Source: Flavobacterium sp. TR2 (GTDB lineage Bacteria > Bacteroidota > Bacteroidia > Flavobacteriales > Flavobacteriaceae). From it: a stretch of 64,000 bases of DNA. A model generated the notes under the pieces. That model had not been told where the DNA came from. It saw only the letters and a list, made by a program, of their open reading frames with translations, and made no database searches. The stretch's first letter is position 1; each line of letters opens with the position of its first letter. Both the position numbers and the translations under genes were made by a program. This document shows, one piece after another, positions 56,129 through 64,000 of the stretch. The DNA lies in the NCBI RefSeq assembly GCF_025252405.1, contig NZ_CP104307.1, positions 2,356,001 through 2,420,000 on the forward strand, in the 5' to 3' direction.

Positions 56129-56821
56129 TTAATCTAATTTATTGATGTAGTATTTCGGGTATTTACTCGCTACAAAGGTAAATTGATTTTTTGATAATGG
56201 CTGATTGGTTTTAAAAGAATTAACGGTTAAAGTTGTTTTTGTTCCGTTTTTCCCAGTTTCAATCAAATTGTAAATGTGTTTTGTCTGAACGTCAATACCT
56301 AACAAAATTTCTTTTCTTTGGTCTTTTCTGCTAGTTGGAACTAATTTGATGTATTGAATTTTTCTTCCTTTTACATTCTGAACAATGTCCATGTTGTATT
56401 TGTAGCCAGAATTGAAGAAAGTAAGCATTTTTGAAGGAGTAATTGCGTTATCATCTTTCTCGTTTACTTTAGAAATAGTAACTTCTTCGTCTTCAGGAAC
56501 GATAGTGTATGTTTTCTGACCGTCAAAGATTTTGGTAACACCCATGAAATTCAAAACATATTGATTTCCTTTCATCGTTACGTTTCCTTTACTGTCTTGA
56601 TTAATGTTTTCTTTGGCATTATTCAAAGAATATTTAAAATCGATAACAATATTGTCGTAGCTTTTTATTTTAGAAGTTACTTCGTTCAATAAATCTTTCG
56701 CTTTTTTATCTTGAGCCTGAATAGAAGTGAAGCTCAAAAGCAAAATAACTGCCATTTGAAGACACTTTTTAGTCATGTTTGTGATAGAATTGTTGTTGAT
56801 TTCTTGAATTTTTGCTTTCAT
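56129..56821 (-). CDS. LolA-like outer membrane lipoprotein carrier protein
   Basis: 230 residues from the ATG at 56821, 7 bases after the ftsK stop codon. A later ATG at 56776 gives a cleaner signal peptide (MTKKCLQMAVILLLSFTSIQAQ) and is possible. The mature part has the LolA fold signature: KAKDLLNEVTSKIKSYDNIVIDFKY, KGNQYVLNFMGVTKIFDGQKTY, and a C-terminal LSKNQFTF...KYP. LolA carries lipoproteins through the periplasm; Bacteroidota homologues often lie beside ftsK, as here. Confidence 0.88.
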   Translation of the reverse strand: MKAKIQEINNNSITNMTKKCLQMAVILLLSFTSIQAQDKKAKDLLNEVTSKIKSYDNIVIDFKYSLNNAKENINQDSKGNVTMKGNQYVLNFMGVTKIFDGQKTYTIVPEDEEVTISKVNEKDDNAITPSKMLTFFNSGYKYNMDIVQNVKGRKIQYIKLVPTSRKDQRKEILLGIDVQTKHIYNLIETGKNGTKTTLTVNSFKTNQPLSKNQFTFVASKYPKYYINKLD

Positions 56822-56828
56822 GATTGGA

Positions 56829-59282
56829 TTAATTTTGTTCATTATTAAAAAATTGATCAAGAGCATTTAAATCTAAGATGTTTACACTGCGTGCTTTACT
56901 GCCTTCAAACGGACCAACAATACCTGCTGCCTCAAGTTGGTCGATCAAACGACCCGCTCTGTTGTATCCTAATTTTAGTTTTCGTTGCAATAAAGAAGCA
57001 GAACCCTGCTGTGCATTGACAATTATCTCTGCCGCTTCTCTAAATAAAGTATCTCTTTCGGAAATATCTATATCAAGATTGATGCCACTTTCTTCTCCAA
57101 CAAACTCTGGAAGCAAATAAGCTGTAGCGTATGCTTTTTGTCCTCCAATAAAGTCTGTAATTTTTTCCACTTCAGGCGTGTCAATGAAAGCACATTGCAC
57201 ACGAATTACATCGTTTCCATTGGTGTATAATAAATCTCCGCGTCCAATCAACTGATCGGCTCCCTGAGTGTCTAAAATAGTTCTAGAGTCAATTTTTGAA
57301 GTTACTCTAAACGCAATTCTGGCAGGGAAATTGGCTTTGATTAAACCTGTAATAACGTTTACAGATGGTCTTTGTGTAGCAATAATCAGGTGGATACCAA
57401 TGGCTCGGGCTAATTGGGCCAGACGTGCAATTGGAACTTCGACTTCTTTTCCTGCGGTCATAATCAAATCGGCAAACTCATCGACAACCAGAACAATGTA
57501 TGGTAAAAATCGGTGGCCAGCTTCTGGATTTAATTTTCTAGACTTAAATTTTTCGTTGTATTCTTTAATATTACGAACCATCGCATCTTTCAATAAAGAA
57601 TAGCGATTATCCATTTCCACGCAAAGGGAATTTAAAGTATTGACAACTTTTGCATTATCTGTAATAATAGCATCTTCTGTGTCAGGAAGTTTGGCCAAAT
57701 AATGTCTTTCAATTTTGTTGAAAAGCGTAAGCTCAACTTTTTTCGGATCGACCAAAACAAATTTTACTTCTGCTGGATGTTTTTTGTATAAAAGCGAAGT
57801 TAAAACCGCATTTAATCCAACAGACTTTCCTTGTCCAGTTGCTCCCGCCATCAATAAGTGAGGCATTTTAGCAAGATCGACAACAAAAGTTTCGTTAGAA
57901 ATGGTTTTTCCTAGTGCAATTGGCAATTCCATTTCGGCTTCTTGGAATTTTGCGGCTCCAATGACGCTTTTCATAGAAACCATAGTTGGGTTTTTGTTTG
58001 GAACCTCAATACCGATAGTTCCTTTTCCTGGAATTGGTGCAATAATACGAATTCCTAATGCTGATAATGATAAAGCGATATCATCTTCCAGGCTCTTAAT
58101 TTTTGAAATTCTGATTCCCGCTTCTGGTACAATTTCATATAAAGTAACCGATGGTCCAACGGTTGCTTTAATCTGTGCGATTTCAATTTTGTAATTGCGA
58201 AGCGTATCTACAATCTTATTTTTGTTTTCTTCTAATTCTTCTTGATTTATCGTAATTCCGCCTGTCGAATATTCTTTTAATAAATCGATGGTTGGAAATT
58301 TGTAATTTGATAAATCCAAAGTTGGATCAAATAATCCGAAATCGGCAACGAGACGTGAAGCCAAGTTTTCTTCAATAATATCTTCTTCCTCTGCTTTTTC
58401 TATTACAAATGCCTCTTCTGGAGTGGCAGTAATTTGTACAGGCGGCGGTTGAATAGGTTTTAAAATCGGGTTTAATTCAATTTCTGAAGCATGAGAAATT
58501 GTTGGCTTTAAAGCTTCCTTGTTAAGTTCGAATTGCGTGTCAACTGTTTTGATGTGAATATCATCTATTTCAGGATCGCTTTCTACTTCTTCTTTAATTG
58601 CAAATTCTTCCAGATTATAAGCGCTTTCTGGTTCATTTACAGCAGGTTTTAAAGTGTCTAATTCAGATTTGAATTCTTTTTTGGTTGAATCAAAATACGA
58701 TTGGATTTTTTCTGGCGATAATTTGATTTTGAAAATCAAGTAGACAATCAAACCAAAAAGCAGTGTAAGCAGAGTACCTGTTTTTCCTAGGTAATCCTGC
58801 AGGAATAAATTTAATTCATACCCAATTGTTCCTCCTAATTCTGGTGCAGAAGTAGCAAAGAAGCCAAATAATATAGAAACGATAATGATGGCAAACATAT
58901 CCCAGAACCAAGTGTTTTTTAGCTTTTGAGTTGAAAGTTCCAACGCTAAAAACATTCCGGTAAGGAAAAATAAACGCACGAAAACGAAAGAAGCAAGTCC
59001 AAAACCTCTGTAGATAATTAAATCAGCAAGATAAGCTCCGAATTTTCCGAGCCAGTTCTCTGCAACTTCAGTACGGTCGCTAAGTTGGTTTACAACACTT
59101 TGATCGTTTTGCCATTGTCCATTTACATAAAAAGAAATAAATGCGACCAATAGGGCGATAGAAAAAAGAACCAAAAGACATCCTAAAACAAATTTTTGCT
59201 GTTTAGATATCTTAAAAGATTTTTTATTTCCTTCTTGTTTGTCGTTTTTTTTATCTGCAGTTTCTTTTTTATTTTTTGCCAT
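56829..59282 (-). CDS. ftsK: DNA translocase FtsK
   Basis: 817 residues. Four N-terminal membrane segments (about 30-52, 88-112, 125-150, 168-190), an acidic linker of about 150 residues, then the FtsK/SpoIIIE motor: Walker A GATGQGKS, VDPKKVELTLF, Walker B VLVVDEFADL, ATQRPSVNVITG. The C-terminal winged-helix gamma domain (SLLQRKLKLGYNRAGRLIDQLEAAGIVGP) binds the polar KOPS sequences. The protein pumps DNA at the division septum and helps XerCD resolve dimers. The linker is short compared with E. coli FtsK, as usual in this phylum. It starts 18 bases after dgkA. Confidence 0.96.
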   Translation of the reverse strand: MAKNKKETADKKNDKQEGNKKSFKISKQQKFVLGCLLVLFSIALLVAFISFYVNGQWQNDQSVVNQLSDRTEVAENWLGKFGAYLADLIIYRGFGLASFVFVRLFFLTGMFLALELSTQKLKNTWFWDMFAIIIVSILFGFFATSAPELGGTIGYELNLFLQDYLGKTGTLLTLLFGLIVYLIFKIKLSPEKIQSYFDSTKKEFKSELDTLKPAVNEPESAYNLEEFAIKEEVESDPEIDDIHIKTVDTQFELNKEALKPTISHASEIELNPILKPIQPPPVQITATPEEAFVIEKAEEEDIIEENLASRLVADFGLFDPTLDLSNYKFPTIDLLKEYSTGGITINQEELEENKNKIVDTLRNYKIEIAQIKATVGPSVTLYEIVPEAGIRISKIKSLEDDIALSLSALGIRIIAPIPGKGTIGIEVPNKNPTMVSMKSVIGAAKFQEAEMELPIALGKTISNETFVVDLAKMPHLLMAGATGQGKSVGLNAVLTSLLYKKHPAEVKFVLVDPKKVELTLFNKIERHYLAKLPDTEDAIITDNAKVVNTLNSLCVEMDNRYSLLKDAMVRNIKEYNEKFKSRKLNPEAGHRFLPYIVLVVDEFADLIMTAGKEVEVPIARLAQLARAIGIHLIIATQRPSVNVITGLIKANFPARIAFRVTSKIDSRTILDTQGADQLIGRGDLLYTNGNDVIRVQCAFIDTPEVEKITDFIGGQKAYATAYLLPEFVGEESGINLDIDISERDTLFREAAEIIVNAQQGSASLLQRKLKLGYNRAGRLIDQLEAAGIVGPFEGSKARSVNILDLNALDQFFNNEQN

Positions 59283-59300
59283 TCTTGCGTTTTCCTTTGC

Positions 59301-59672
59301 CTAAAATTTTGGAATATAAATAATCAAGCCTATTGCAATTGCAGTCATTGCGGCAAAAAATACCGCTCCAGCAGCAATATCTTTAATAAATCCGATTCGT
59401 TTGCTGTAATCAGGATGGATAAAGTCGGCAATTTTTTCAACTGCTGTGTTTAATCCTTCGATTGCTAAAACTAAACCGATTGCCAGAGTTTGACAAAGCC
59501 ATTCGGTTTGTGAAATATGAAAATAAAAACCTAAAATAGTCATTATGATTCCTAATGAAAATTGGACCATAATGCTGTGTTCTGTCTTAATTAATTTTAC
59601 AGCGCCGTTAAAAGCATAAGTCATGCTTTTTAAACGGCCTGTAACAAATGTGTTGTCTTTTTGAAACTCCAT
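59301..59672 (-). CDS. Diacylglycerol/undecaprenol kinase (DgkA family)
   Basis: 123 residues with three membrane segments and the family motif AIEGLNTAVEKIADFIHPDYS followed by IKDIAAGAVFFAA (Glu, Asn and Asp/Lys active-site positions present). Members phosphorylate diacylglycerol or undecaprenol, recycling lipid carriers in the inner membrane. It lies 13 bases after tpx and 18 before ftsK. Confidence 0.92.
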   Translation of the reverse strand: MEFQKDNTFVTGRLKSMTYAFNGAVKLIKTEHSIMVQFSLGIIMTILGFYFHISQTEWLCQTLAIGLVLAIEGLNTAVEKIADFIHPDYSKRIGFIKDIAAGAVFFAAMTAIAIGLIIYIPKF

Positions 59673-59685
59673 TTATAGGAAAATA

Positions 59686-60183
59686 TTATAATGCGGCTAA
59701 AGCTGCTTCGTAATTTGGTTCGTTTGCGATTTCTGCAACTTGTTCTGTGTGAACGATTTTACCGTCAGCATCAACAACAATGATGGCTCTTGAATGTAAA
59801 CCTGCTAAAGGTCCGTCAACGATTTCTAAACCGTTTGCTTTACCAAAAGCTCCAGTTTGAAAATCTGATAAGTTTACTACATTTTCTAAACCTTCGGCAC
59901 CGCAGAAACGTTTTTGAGCGAAAGGCAAATCTCTAGAAATGCATAAAACTGTTGTGTTTTCCAATCCGCTTGCACTTGCATTGAAAGTTCTTACAGATGT
60001 TGCGCAAGTTCCTGTATCAACACTTGGGAAGATGTTTAAAACTAATTTTTTACCAGCGAAAGTGCTTAAAGAAGCAACTGATAAATCGTTTTGTACTAAT
60101 TTGAAGTCAGCTAATTGTGATCCAACAGCTGGCAATTCGCCTGATGTATGAACTGGATTTCCTCCTAATGTGATAGATGCCAT
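59686..60183 (-). CDS. tpx: Thiol peroxidase Tpx
   Basis: 165 residues, the full Tpx length. The peroxidatic Cys is in DTGTCATSVRTFN and the resolving Cys in KRFCGAEG; the N-terminal ITLGGNPVHTSG and the PLAGLHSRAI segment near the end are also typical. It reduces hydroperoxides with electrons from thioredoxin. It is the first gene of the minus-strand run tpx-dgkA-ftsK-lolA-lptF/G-ribB-thioesterase, and a consensus promoter lies just upstream. Confidence 0.95.
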   Translation of the reverse strand: MASITLGGNPVHTSGELPAVGSQLADFKLVQNDLSVASLSTFAGKKLVLNIFPSVDTGTCATSVRTFNASASGLENTTVLCISRDLPFAQKRFCGAEGLENVVNLSDFQTGAFGKANGLEIVDGPLAGLHSRAIIVVDADGKIVHTEQVAEIANEPNYEAALAAL

Positions 60184-60209
60184 GATTTTTGTTTAAAATT
60201 AATGAGGCT

Positions 60210-60240
60210 CAAAAGTAAGGATTAATATTTGAATCTAAAA
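60210..60240 (-). promoter_or_regulatory. Promoter of tpx
   Basis: On the minus strand TACTTTTG (60217-60210) matches the -7 consensus TAnnTTTG, with a TTTTAG-like -33 element about 18 bases further upstream. The leader to the ATG is about 25 bases. Confidence 0.5.
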
Positions 60241-60335
60241 GTATTTGTTACGGGTTTAAGGAGAGATTAAGGTTGGTTTTTGGATCGCCACGAATTCACG
60301 AATTTTATATTGAAATAGCACGTTTTATATTTAGT

Positions 60336-60764
60336 TTGTCAGGCTGAGCGTAGTCGAGGCCCAGATAAGTGGTTCCACAATCTAAGTCGCAAATCTTTGG
60401 CGATGTACTTTGCGCGGGCTTCTCCCGAAGCCTCGGGACGCTCAGCCTGACAATTCTTTGTCGATAAATATAAAAGTCAATTGAAACCGTTTACCCGCGA
60501 GAGGGATAGGAGCTGGCTACCGGAGTAGCGCGGATAGCCCGACAGCATCCTGATAAAAGGGCGCATATGCGCAAAATGGGTTGGCCCTTTTATCGGGATG
60601 GTGGCTCGCCCAAATTATTTTAGATTTTAGTCCCGAAGCCTCGGGATAAATTTTAGATTTGCTTCACGCTTGTCAGGCTGAGCGGAGTCGAAGCCCGCGC
60701 AAAGTAATTTTGACAAAGATTGCAGAGCTACGTACGTGGACTTCGACTCCGCTCAGCCTGACAA
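60336..60764. repeat. Nested palindromic intergenic repeat cluster
   Basis: No gene is evident between 60184 and 60809. A perfect 24-base inverted repeat pairs 60670-60693 with 60741-60764, containing TGTCAGGCTGAGCGGAGTCG. A degenerate copy has 15-base arms at 60336-60350 and 60439-60453. TACTTTGCGCGGGCTT (60407-60422) is the exact complement of 60691-60706, so the two units also pair with each other. TCCCGAAGCCTCGGGA occurs at 60423 and 60631. Between them 60547-60599 is another imperfect palindrome (ATCCTGATAAAAGGG / CCCTTTTATCGGGAT) around GCGCATATGCGC. These GC-rich units stand out from the AT-rich background and resemble dispersed REP-like elements of flavobacteria. Confidence 0.8.
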
Positions 60765-60809
60765 ATATTGCGTGTAAGCTGTGACTAAAAACTGCGACTA
60801 AAAACAAAA

Positions 60810-60836
60810 AAAGCGTCCCCAAAATAGAAACGCTTT
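60810..60836 (-). terminator. Terminator after the 85-residue protein gene
   Basis: Read on the minus strand: AAAGCGT stem, 13-base loop, ACGCTTT, then a T-rich tract, 44 bases beyond the stop codon of the gene at 60880. Confidence 0.65.
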
Positions 60837-60879
60837 CTTAGTCATGTTTTTTGTTTTTTCTTTGAAAAAGAGGTCGATA

Positions 60880-61137
60880 TTATTTATCGATAGAGCCTAG
60901 TACACGTTTCATGAACGTATTTAAAGCTTCTTTTTTGTCTGTTCCTTGTGCTATCAATTTTTGCACTTCAAGGGCACCGTACATATTTGAAATCAATTCG
61001 CCGATTACATCTAATTCTTCATCTTTTAGAGAAGGAATTTCAGTCATGGCTTCTAGAACTTCGATAGTTTCTATAATGTAATCTTGATCGTTTTCTTCGA
61101 TGAATTGCGTTAAATGCTTAATTACTGGTAATTTCAT
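60880..61137 (-). CDS. Small conserved helical protein of unknown function
   Basis: 85 residues from the ATG at 61137 (MKLPVIKHLTQFIEEND). The frame can be extended to 61188, but the added residues come from a repeat-like spacer rich in TTAGA. The protein is predicted to be mostly helical and acidic, with no signal peptide or membrane segment. I recall similar small proteins next to thioredoxin and peroxiredoxin genes in Flavobacteriaceae, which fits the position here, but I cannot state a function. It follows the thioredoxin gene by 108 bases and has its own terminator. Confidence 0.75.
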   Translation of the reverse strand: MKLPVIKHLTQFIEENDQDYIIETIEVLEAMTEIPSLKDEELDVIGELISNMYGALEVQKLIAQGTDKKEALNTFMKRVLGSIDK

Positions 61138-61147
61138 GTTTAGATTT

Positions 61148-61226
61148 CTTAGATTTTTAGACTTGCTTAGACTTTTTAGACTTTCCATAAATTTTTTACA
61201 TCATCTAAGATGTCTAAAAATCTAAG
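61148..61226. repeat. Short inverted and direct repeats between thioredoxin and the small protein gene
   Basis: CTTAGATTTTTAGA (61148-61161) is the exact complement of 61213-61226, and the intervening bases repeat TTAGACTT-like words several times. It looks like a small mobile or slippage-derived spacer, not coding. Confidence 0.5.
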
Positions 61227-61245
61227 GAAGTCTAACGATCTGAAA

Positions 61246-61554
61246 TTAAGCAATTGCGTTTACAAGATCGATTAAAACTTCTTGTTTGTTAGTTTGCGTT
61301 TCACCAACCAATTGTCCGTTTACGAAAGTTGCGAATGTTGGCAAGTTGCTTACATTAGCTAATTTTCTTGATTCAGGAGAATTTTCTGCATCAACCAAAA
61401 CAAAAGTGATAGCTTCATTTTCTGTTGCTAATTTTTTGAATTTTGGTTTCATAATACGGCAATTTCCGCACCATGAAGCTGAATATTGCACTACTACTTT
61501 TTCGTTTTTAGCAACTAAATCTGCTAACGTATCTTCGTTTAAGTCGATTAACAT
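61246..61554 (-). CDS. Thioredoxin-family protein
   Basis: 102 residues, a minimal thioredoxin fold. The active site is WCGNC (canonical thioredoxin is WCGPC), and the cis-proline is in NLPTFATF. No signal peptide, so cytoplasmic. It probably supplies electrons to peroxiredoxins; an ahpC-like gene lies upstream and tpx further downstream on the same strand. The Asn in the active site should shift its redox potential. Repeat-rich spacers flank the gene on both sides. Confidence 0.92.
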   Translation of the reverse strand: MLIDLNEDTLADLVAKNEKVVVQYSASWCGNCRIMKPKFKKLATENEAITFVLVDAENSPESRKLANVSNLPTFATFVNGQLVGETQTNKQEVLIDLVNAIA

Positions 61555-61562
61555 TTCTTTAT

Positions 61563-61787
61563 TTTTTAAGGTTCAAAGTTGCAAAGGTTCAAAGAGACAA
61601 AGTTTTTGGAAACTTTATGTTTAAGTATTTTGCAAAACTAGATTATTTTGCATTTTGACCTTTGTATATGTTTAATTAGAAGGGATTTTTAAAGTAACAA
61701 AAGTTCAGGGGCAAAGTCTTTGACTTTGTTTATAAGCAGCAAAAAAGCCTTTGCCACTTTGTACCTCTGAACCTTTGTACCTTTATA
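61563..61787. repeat. GGTTCAAAG-type repeat spacer upstream of thioredoxin
   Basis: The words GGTTCAAAG (twice, with variants) at 61570-61602 are matched by inverted copies (GAACCTTTG, ACCTCTGAACC) at 61748-61787, which bracket about 140 bases. On the minus strand TAGTTTTG (61640-61633) inside it fits the -7 consensus and is a candidate thioredoxin promoter, without a clear -33 box. No gene is seen. Confidence 0.45.
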
Positions 61788-61792
61788 AAAAA

Positions 61793-62431
61793 TTAGTTTG
61801 CGCTTAAGTATTCAGCAGTGCTTAATCTGTCAGCAGTCATTGCTTCTTTACCAGCTTCCCAGTTTGCAGGACAAACTTCACCTTTAGTTTGGATGTGAGT
61901 GTAAGCGTCAACCATTCTTAAGTATTCGTTTACGTTACGTCCTAATGGCATATCGTTTACGCTTTCGTGGAAAATTTTTCCAGTTTCGTCAATTAGGTAA
62001 GTAGCTCTGTAAGGAACGTTTGAACCTTCGATGATAACTGAATCTGTATCTTCGCTATAGCTTGTAGATTCGATATCAAGAATACCTAAAATGTTAGCTA
62101 AGTTACGGTTTGTATCTGCTAAGATTGGGTAAGTAACACCTTCGATTCCACCATTGTTTTTTGGAGTATTTAACCAAGCAAAGTGAACTTCGTTTGTATC
62201 ACAAGAAGCACCGATTACGATAGTATTTCTTTTTTCAAATTCTGGTAAAGCAGCCTGAAAGGCGTGTAATTCTGTTGGACATACAAAAGTGAAATCTTTT
62301 GGGTACCAAAACAATAATACTTTTTTGTTGTTGTTTACTGCTTCTTCAAAAATGTTGATTTTTAAATTGTCACCCATTTCTGAGATAGCATCTACTGCAA
62401 TACTTGGGAATTTTTTTCCTACTAAAGACAT
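61793..62431 (-). CDS. Peroxiredoxin, AhpC/Prx family
   Basis: 212 residues from the ATG at 62431; an upstream in-frame start at 62470 would begin inside the promoter. Two-Cys peroxiredoxin: peroxidatic Cys in DFTFVCPTELHAF, resolving Cys in GEVCPANWEAG, Thr and Arg of the active site (PTE, PYRATYLID). It reduces hydrogen peroxide and organic peroxides. A strong consensus promoter lies 37 bases upstream. Confidence 0.93.
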   Translation of the reverse strand: MSLVGKKFPSIAVDAISEMGDNLKINIFEEAVNNNKKVLLFWYPKDFTFVCPTELHAFQAALPEFEKRNTIVIGASCDTNEVHFAWLNTPKNNGGIEGVTYPILADTNRNLANILGILDIESTSYSEDTDSVIIEGSNVPYRATYLIDETGKIFHESVNDMPLGRNVNEYLRMVDAYTHIQTKGEVCPANWEAGKEAMTADRLSTAEYLSAN

Positions 62432-62467
62432 ATTATTCGTTTTAAAATTAAAATTTGTTTTCTGGTG

Positions 62468-62500
62468 CAAAAGTAGGGCATAAGTACAGATTCTTACAAT
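62468..62500 (-). promoter_or_regulatory. Promoter of the ahpC-like gene
   Basis: On the minus strand ATTG (62500-62497), a 21-base spacer and TACTTTTG (62475-62468) fit the Bacteroidota pattern, and the leader to the ATG is about 30 bases. Confidence 0.6.
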
Positions 62501-62557
62501 AAGATGTGATTATAAAATTTTATAAGTCGATAAATTTTGACTATTTTTAATTTTAAC

Positions 62558-64000
62558 TTATTGAATCTCAATGTTTACTGGTAAAACACCGTTGAAAATA
62601 TTTTTCTCTAAAAATTGAACTCCTGCTGTTTTTTGAAATTCTTCAAAATCCTGATATGCCTGAATTAATCCTGAAGCCTTTTTGAGGTTAGGAATTAAAG
62701 GCAATGCGTATGGATTTCCGAACACAAAAACAATGCATTTTTTGGTCTGCAGTAATTCAGAAAGCAATTCTAAAACTTCATTATCAATTTCAAAATTATT
62801 CAGCGGTTTTGCTTTTGGAACAAATAATGAAATGATGATTGTTTCAAAATTTTCTAATTCCTTTCTGATTGTTGCAATATCTGAAGCTTCTAAATTTTCA
62901 AAAGCAAATTCTGGAGAATCAAGTTTTGCATTTAATGTTTTGAAAAATGTATTTTCAGTATTCTTATATAAACTCAGTTTGGCTAATTTGTTGCTTTTCT
63001 GAGCGTCAAAAGCCAGTTCAGCGCTTGAATTGTCTATAATTTCGGTAATTGCATTTTGTGCAATTTCTAAGTTTATTTTTGATGTTTTTTCGAAATTTAA
63101 TTCGCCTGAAGCAGCAGTATTTCCAGATAGGATTCCAGCTTTTTCTTTGGCTTTCATAATTCGGTTGTAGCTTTCGAAAATACGGTCAGGAGAAGCGTTT
63201 TTATAGATTGCTTCAATTCCTTCGGGAACATTTTCAGCGAAACACAAAACATCATTTCCGGCATTGAAAGCTTCCCATTCCAATTGTCCTTTGGTTTCGT
63301 ACAATTTAGAAACGCTATGCATATTTAAAGCATCAGAAATTACTAAGCCATCGTACCCTAATTTATCACGCAAAAGATCCTGAATAATCGCTTTTGATAA
63401 CGTAGCAGAAGTATCTTTTCCGTCGTTTAAACTCGGAACAGCCAAATGCCCGATCATAATAGAATCGACATTGTTTTCAATTCCTTTAATGAAAGGATAT
63501 AATTCGTTATCCAACAATTCTTCTAAAGTTTCTTTTAAAACCGGTAATCCTAAATGTGAATCGACATTCGTATTTCCATGTCCAGGAAAGTGTTTTAGAC
63601 AGCCTAAAACACCAGCTTCAGACATTCCTTTTAAATATTCAATAGAAAAATCGGCTACCTTTTTTTTATCTTCTCCAAAAGAACGGTAACCAATTACTGG
63701 ATTGTTTGGGTTGTTGTTAATGTCTGCCAAAGGCGATAAATTATACTGAATTCCGGCAGCTTTCAAATCTAAACCAATCTGTTTTCCAGCTTCGTAAACT
63801 AGATTTGATTTATTTGCTGGCAGAGCGCCAAGCGTAATCGCATACGGATATTGCGGTGTTTTTTCGATTCGCATGGCCAATCCCCATTCGGCATCAATAC
63901 TGATCAAAAGTGGGGTAGAAGCGGCTTTTTGATAACGAACAATCAAAGCTTTGATTTTTTCGTAACTGTCATCGTTAAAAACTACCTTTTTCTTGCTTTC
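62558..64000 (-). CDS. Glycoside hydrolase family 3 protein (beta-N-acetylhexosaminidase type), cut by the window edge
   Basis: The frame is open to base 64000, so the N-terminus is missing; the TTG at 63946 is internal. The visible part is about 480 residues. GH3 catalytic domain motifs: SIDAEWG, SPLADINNNPNNPVIGYRSFG, the KHFPGHGNTNVDSH signature of the NagZ group with its His/Asp dyad, MIGHLAVPSL, and nucleophile Asp in VISDALNMHSV. A C-terminal alpha/beta sandwich-like domain of about 200 residues follows (LLSELLQTKKCIVFVFGNPYAL). It probably removes N-acetylglucosamine from murein fragments or chitin-like oligosaccharides. Confidence 0.92.
   Translation of the reverse strand, partial: ESKKKVVFNDDSYEKIKALIVRYQKAASTPLLISIDAEWGLAMRIEKTPQYPYAITLGALPANKSNLVYEAGKQIGLDLKAAGIQYNLSPLADINNNPNNPVIGYRSFGEDKKKVADFSIEYLKGMSEAGVLGCLKHFPGHGNTNVDSHLGLPVLKETLEELLDNELYPFIKGIENNVDSIMIGHLAVPSLNDGKDTSATLSKAIIQDLLRDKLGYDGLVISDALNMHSVSKLYETKGQLEWEAFNAGNDVLCFAENVPEGIEAIYKNASPDRIFESYNRIMKAKEKAGILSGNTAASGELNFEKTSKINLEIAQNAITEIIDNSSAELAFDAQKSNKLAKLSLYKNTENTFFKTLNAKLDSPEFAFENLEASDIATIRKELENFETIIISLFVPKAKPLNNFEIDNEVLELLSELLQTKKCIVFVFGNPYALPLIPNLKKASGLIQAYQDFEEFQKTAGVQFLEKNIFNGVLPVNIEIQ

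Noticed and set aside
61570..61787. CRISPR array in the repeat-rich spacers
   Set aside because: Repeat words are short, irregularly spaced and partly inverted, with no unique spacers of constant length and no cas genes.

Overview
The window looks like the chromosome of a Flavobacterium or a close relative (Bacteroidota). The DNA is AT-rich, minus-strand genes carry the Bacteroidota -33 TTTG / -7 TAnnTTTG promoter pattern, start sites are A-rich rather than Shine-Dalgarno-like, and the housekeeping genes on the right (a RibB with a degenerate GTP cyclohydrolase half, an LptF/G permease, a LolA-like carrier, FtsK, DgkA, Tpx, AhpC, a GH3 hexosaminidase) are of flavobacterial type.

Positions 1 to about 52,470 hold most of a large plus-strand non-ribosomal peptide/polyketide cluster whose left end lies outside the window. 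In order: a 5'-truncated NRPS ((C)-A-T-C-A-T-[TubC_N]-C-A-T-E), a C-A-T NRPS, a truncated A-T protein, a KS-AT-ACP PKS whose AT has lost both catalytic residues, a TubC_N-C-luciferase-like monooxygenase-A-T NRPS, three enzymes that look like a 4-hydroxyphenylglycine (Hpg) supply pathway (aminotransferase, 4-hydroxymandelate synthase-like dioxygenase, FAD-linked hydroxyacid oxidase), a terminal NRPS (TubC_N-C-A-T-C-A-T-C-A-T-TE), a CmlA-like diiron beta-hydroxylase and a type II thioesterase. Next comes a BlaI/BlaR1-like repressor/sensor pair with a secreted homologue of the sensor's C-terminal domain, a TonB-dependent receptor-like protein, a SyrD/PvdE-type peptide exporter, a C-A-T-C NRPS, an Sfp-type phosphopantetheinyl transferase and a membrane-anchored alpha/beta hydrolase.

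Specificity codes read by hand from the A domains support the pathway reading. Three A domains read DIFH(F/Y)GL(V/I)FK, close to the Hpg code I remember from glycopeptide and CDA systems (DIFHLGLLCK). Two read DAFWLGGTFK (Val), one DVWHISLIDK (Ser), one DILQLGMIWK (Gly), and two share an unassigned code, DSALTAEVWK. The inferred order is ...Val-X-D-Hpg-Hpg-(truncated module)-C2 unit-Hpg-Val-X-Ser then thioesterase, with a separate Gly module. A further residue may be beta-hydroxylated by the CmlA-like enzyme. I do not recognise this as a known product.

The assembly line shows its evolution. There is a stretch of about 770 bp at roughly 98% identity between the first and the terminal NRPS, an internal TubC_N docking domain at an apparent composition junction (fossil gene fusion), a truncated module and a dead AT.

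From about 52,470 to the end the window is housekeeping: a tRNA-Ser(TGA) with a clear promoter and terminator, then minus-strand genes (acyl-CoA thioesterase, ribB, lptF/G-like, lolA-like, ftsK, dgkA, tpx), a 0.7-kb intergenic region of nested palindromic repeats, a small conserved protein, thioredoxin, ahpC-like peroxiredoxin and a GH3 gene cut by the right edge.
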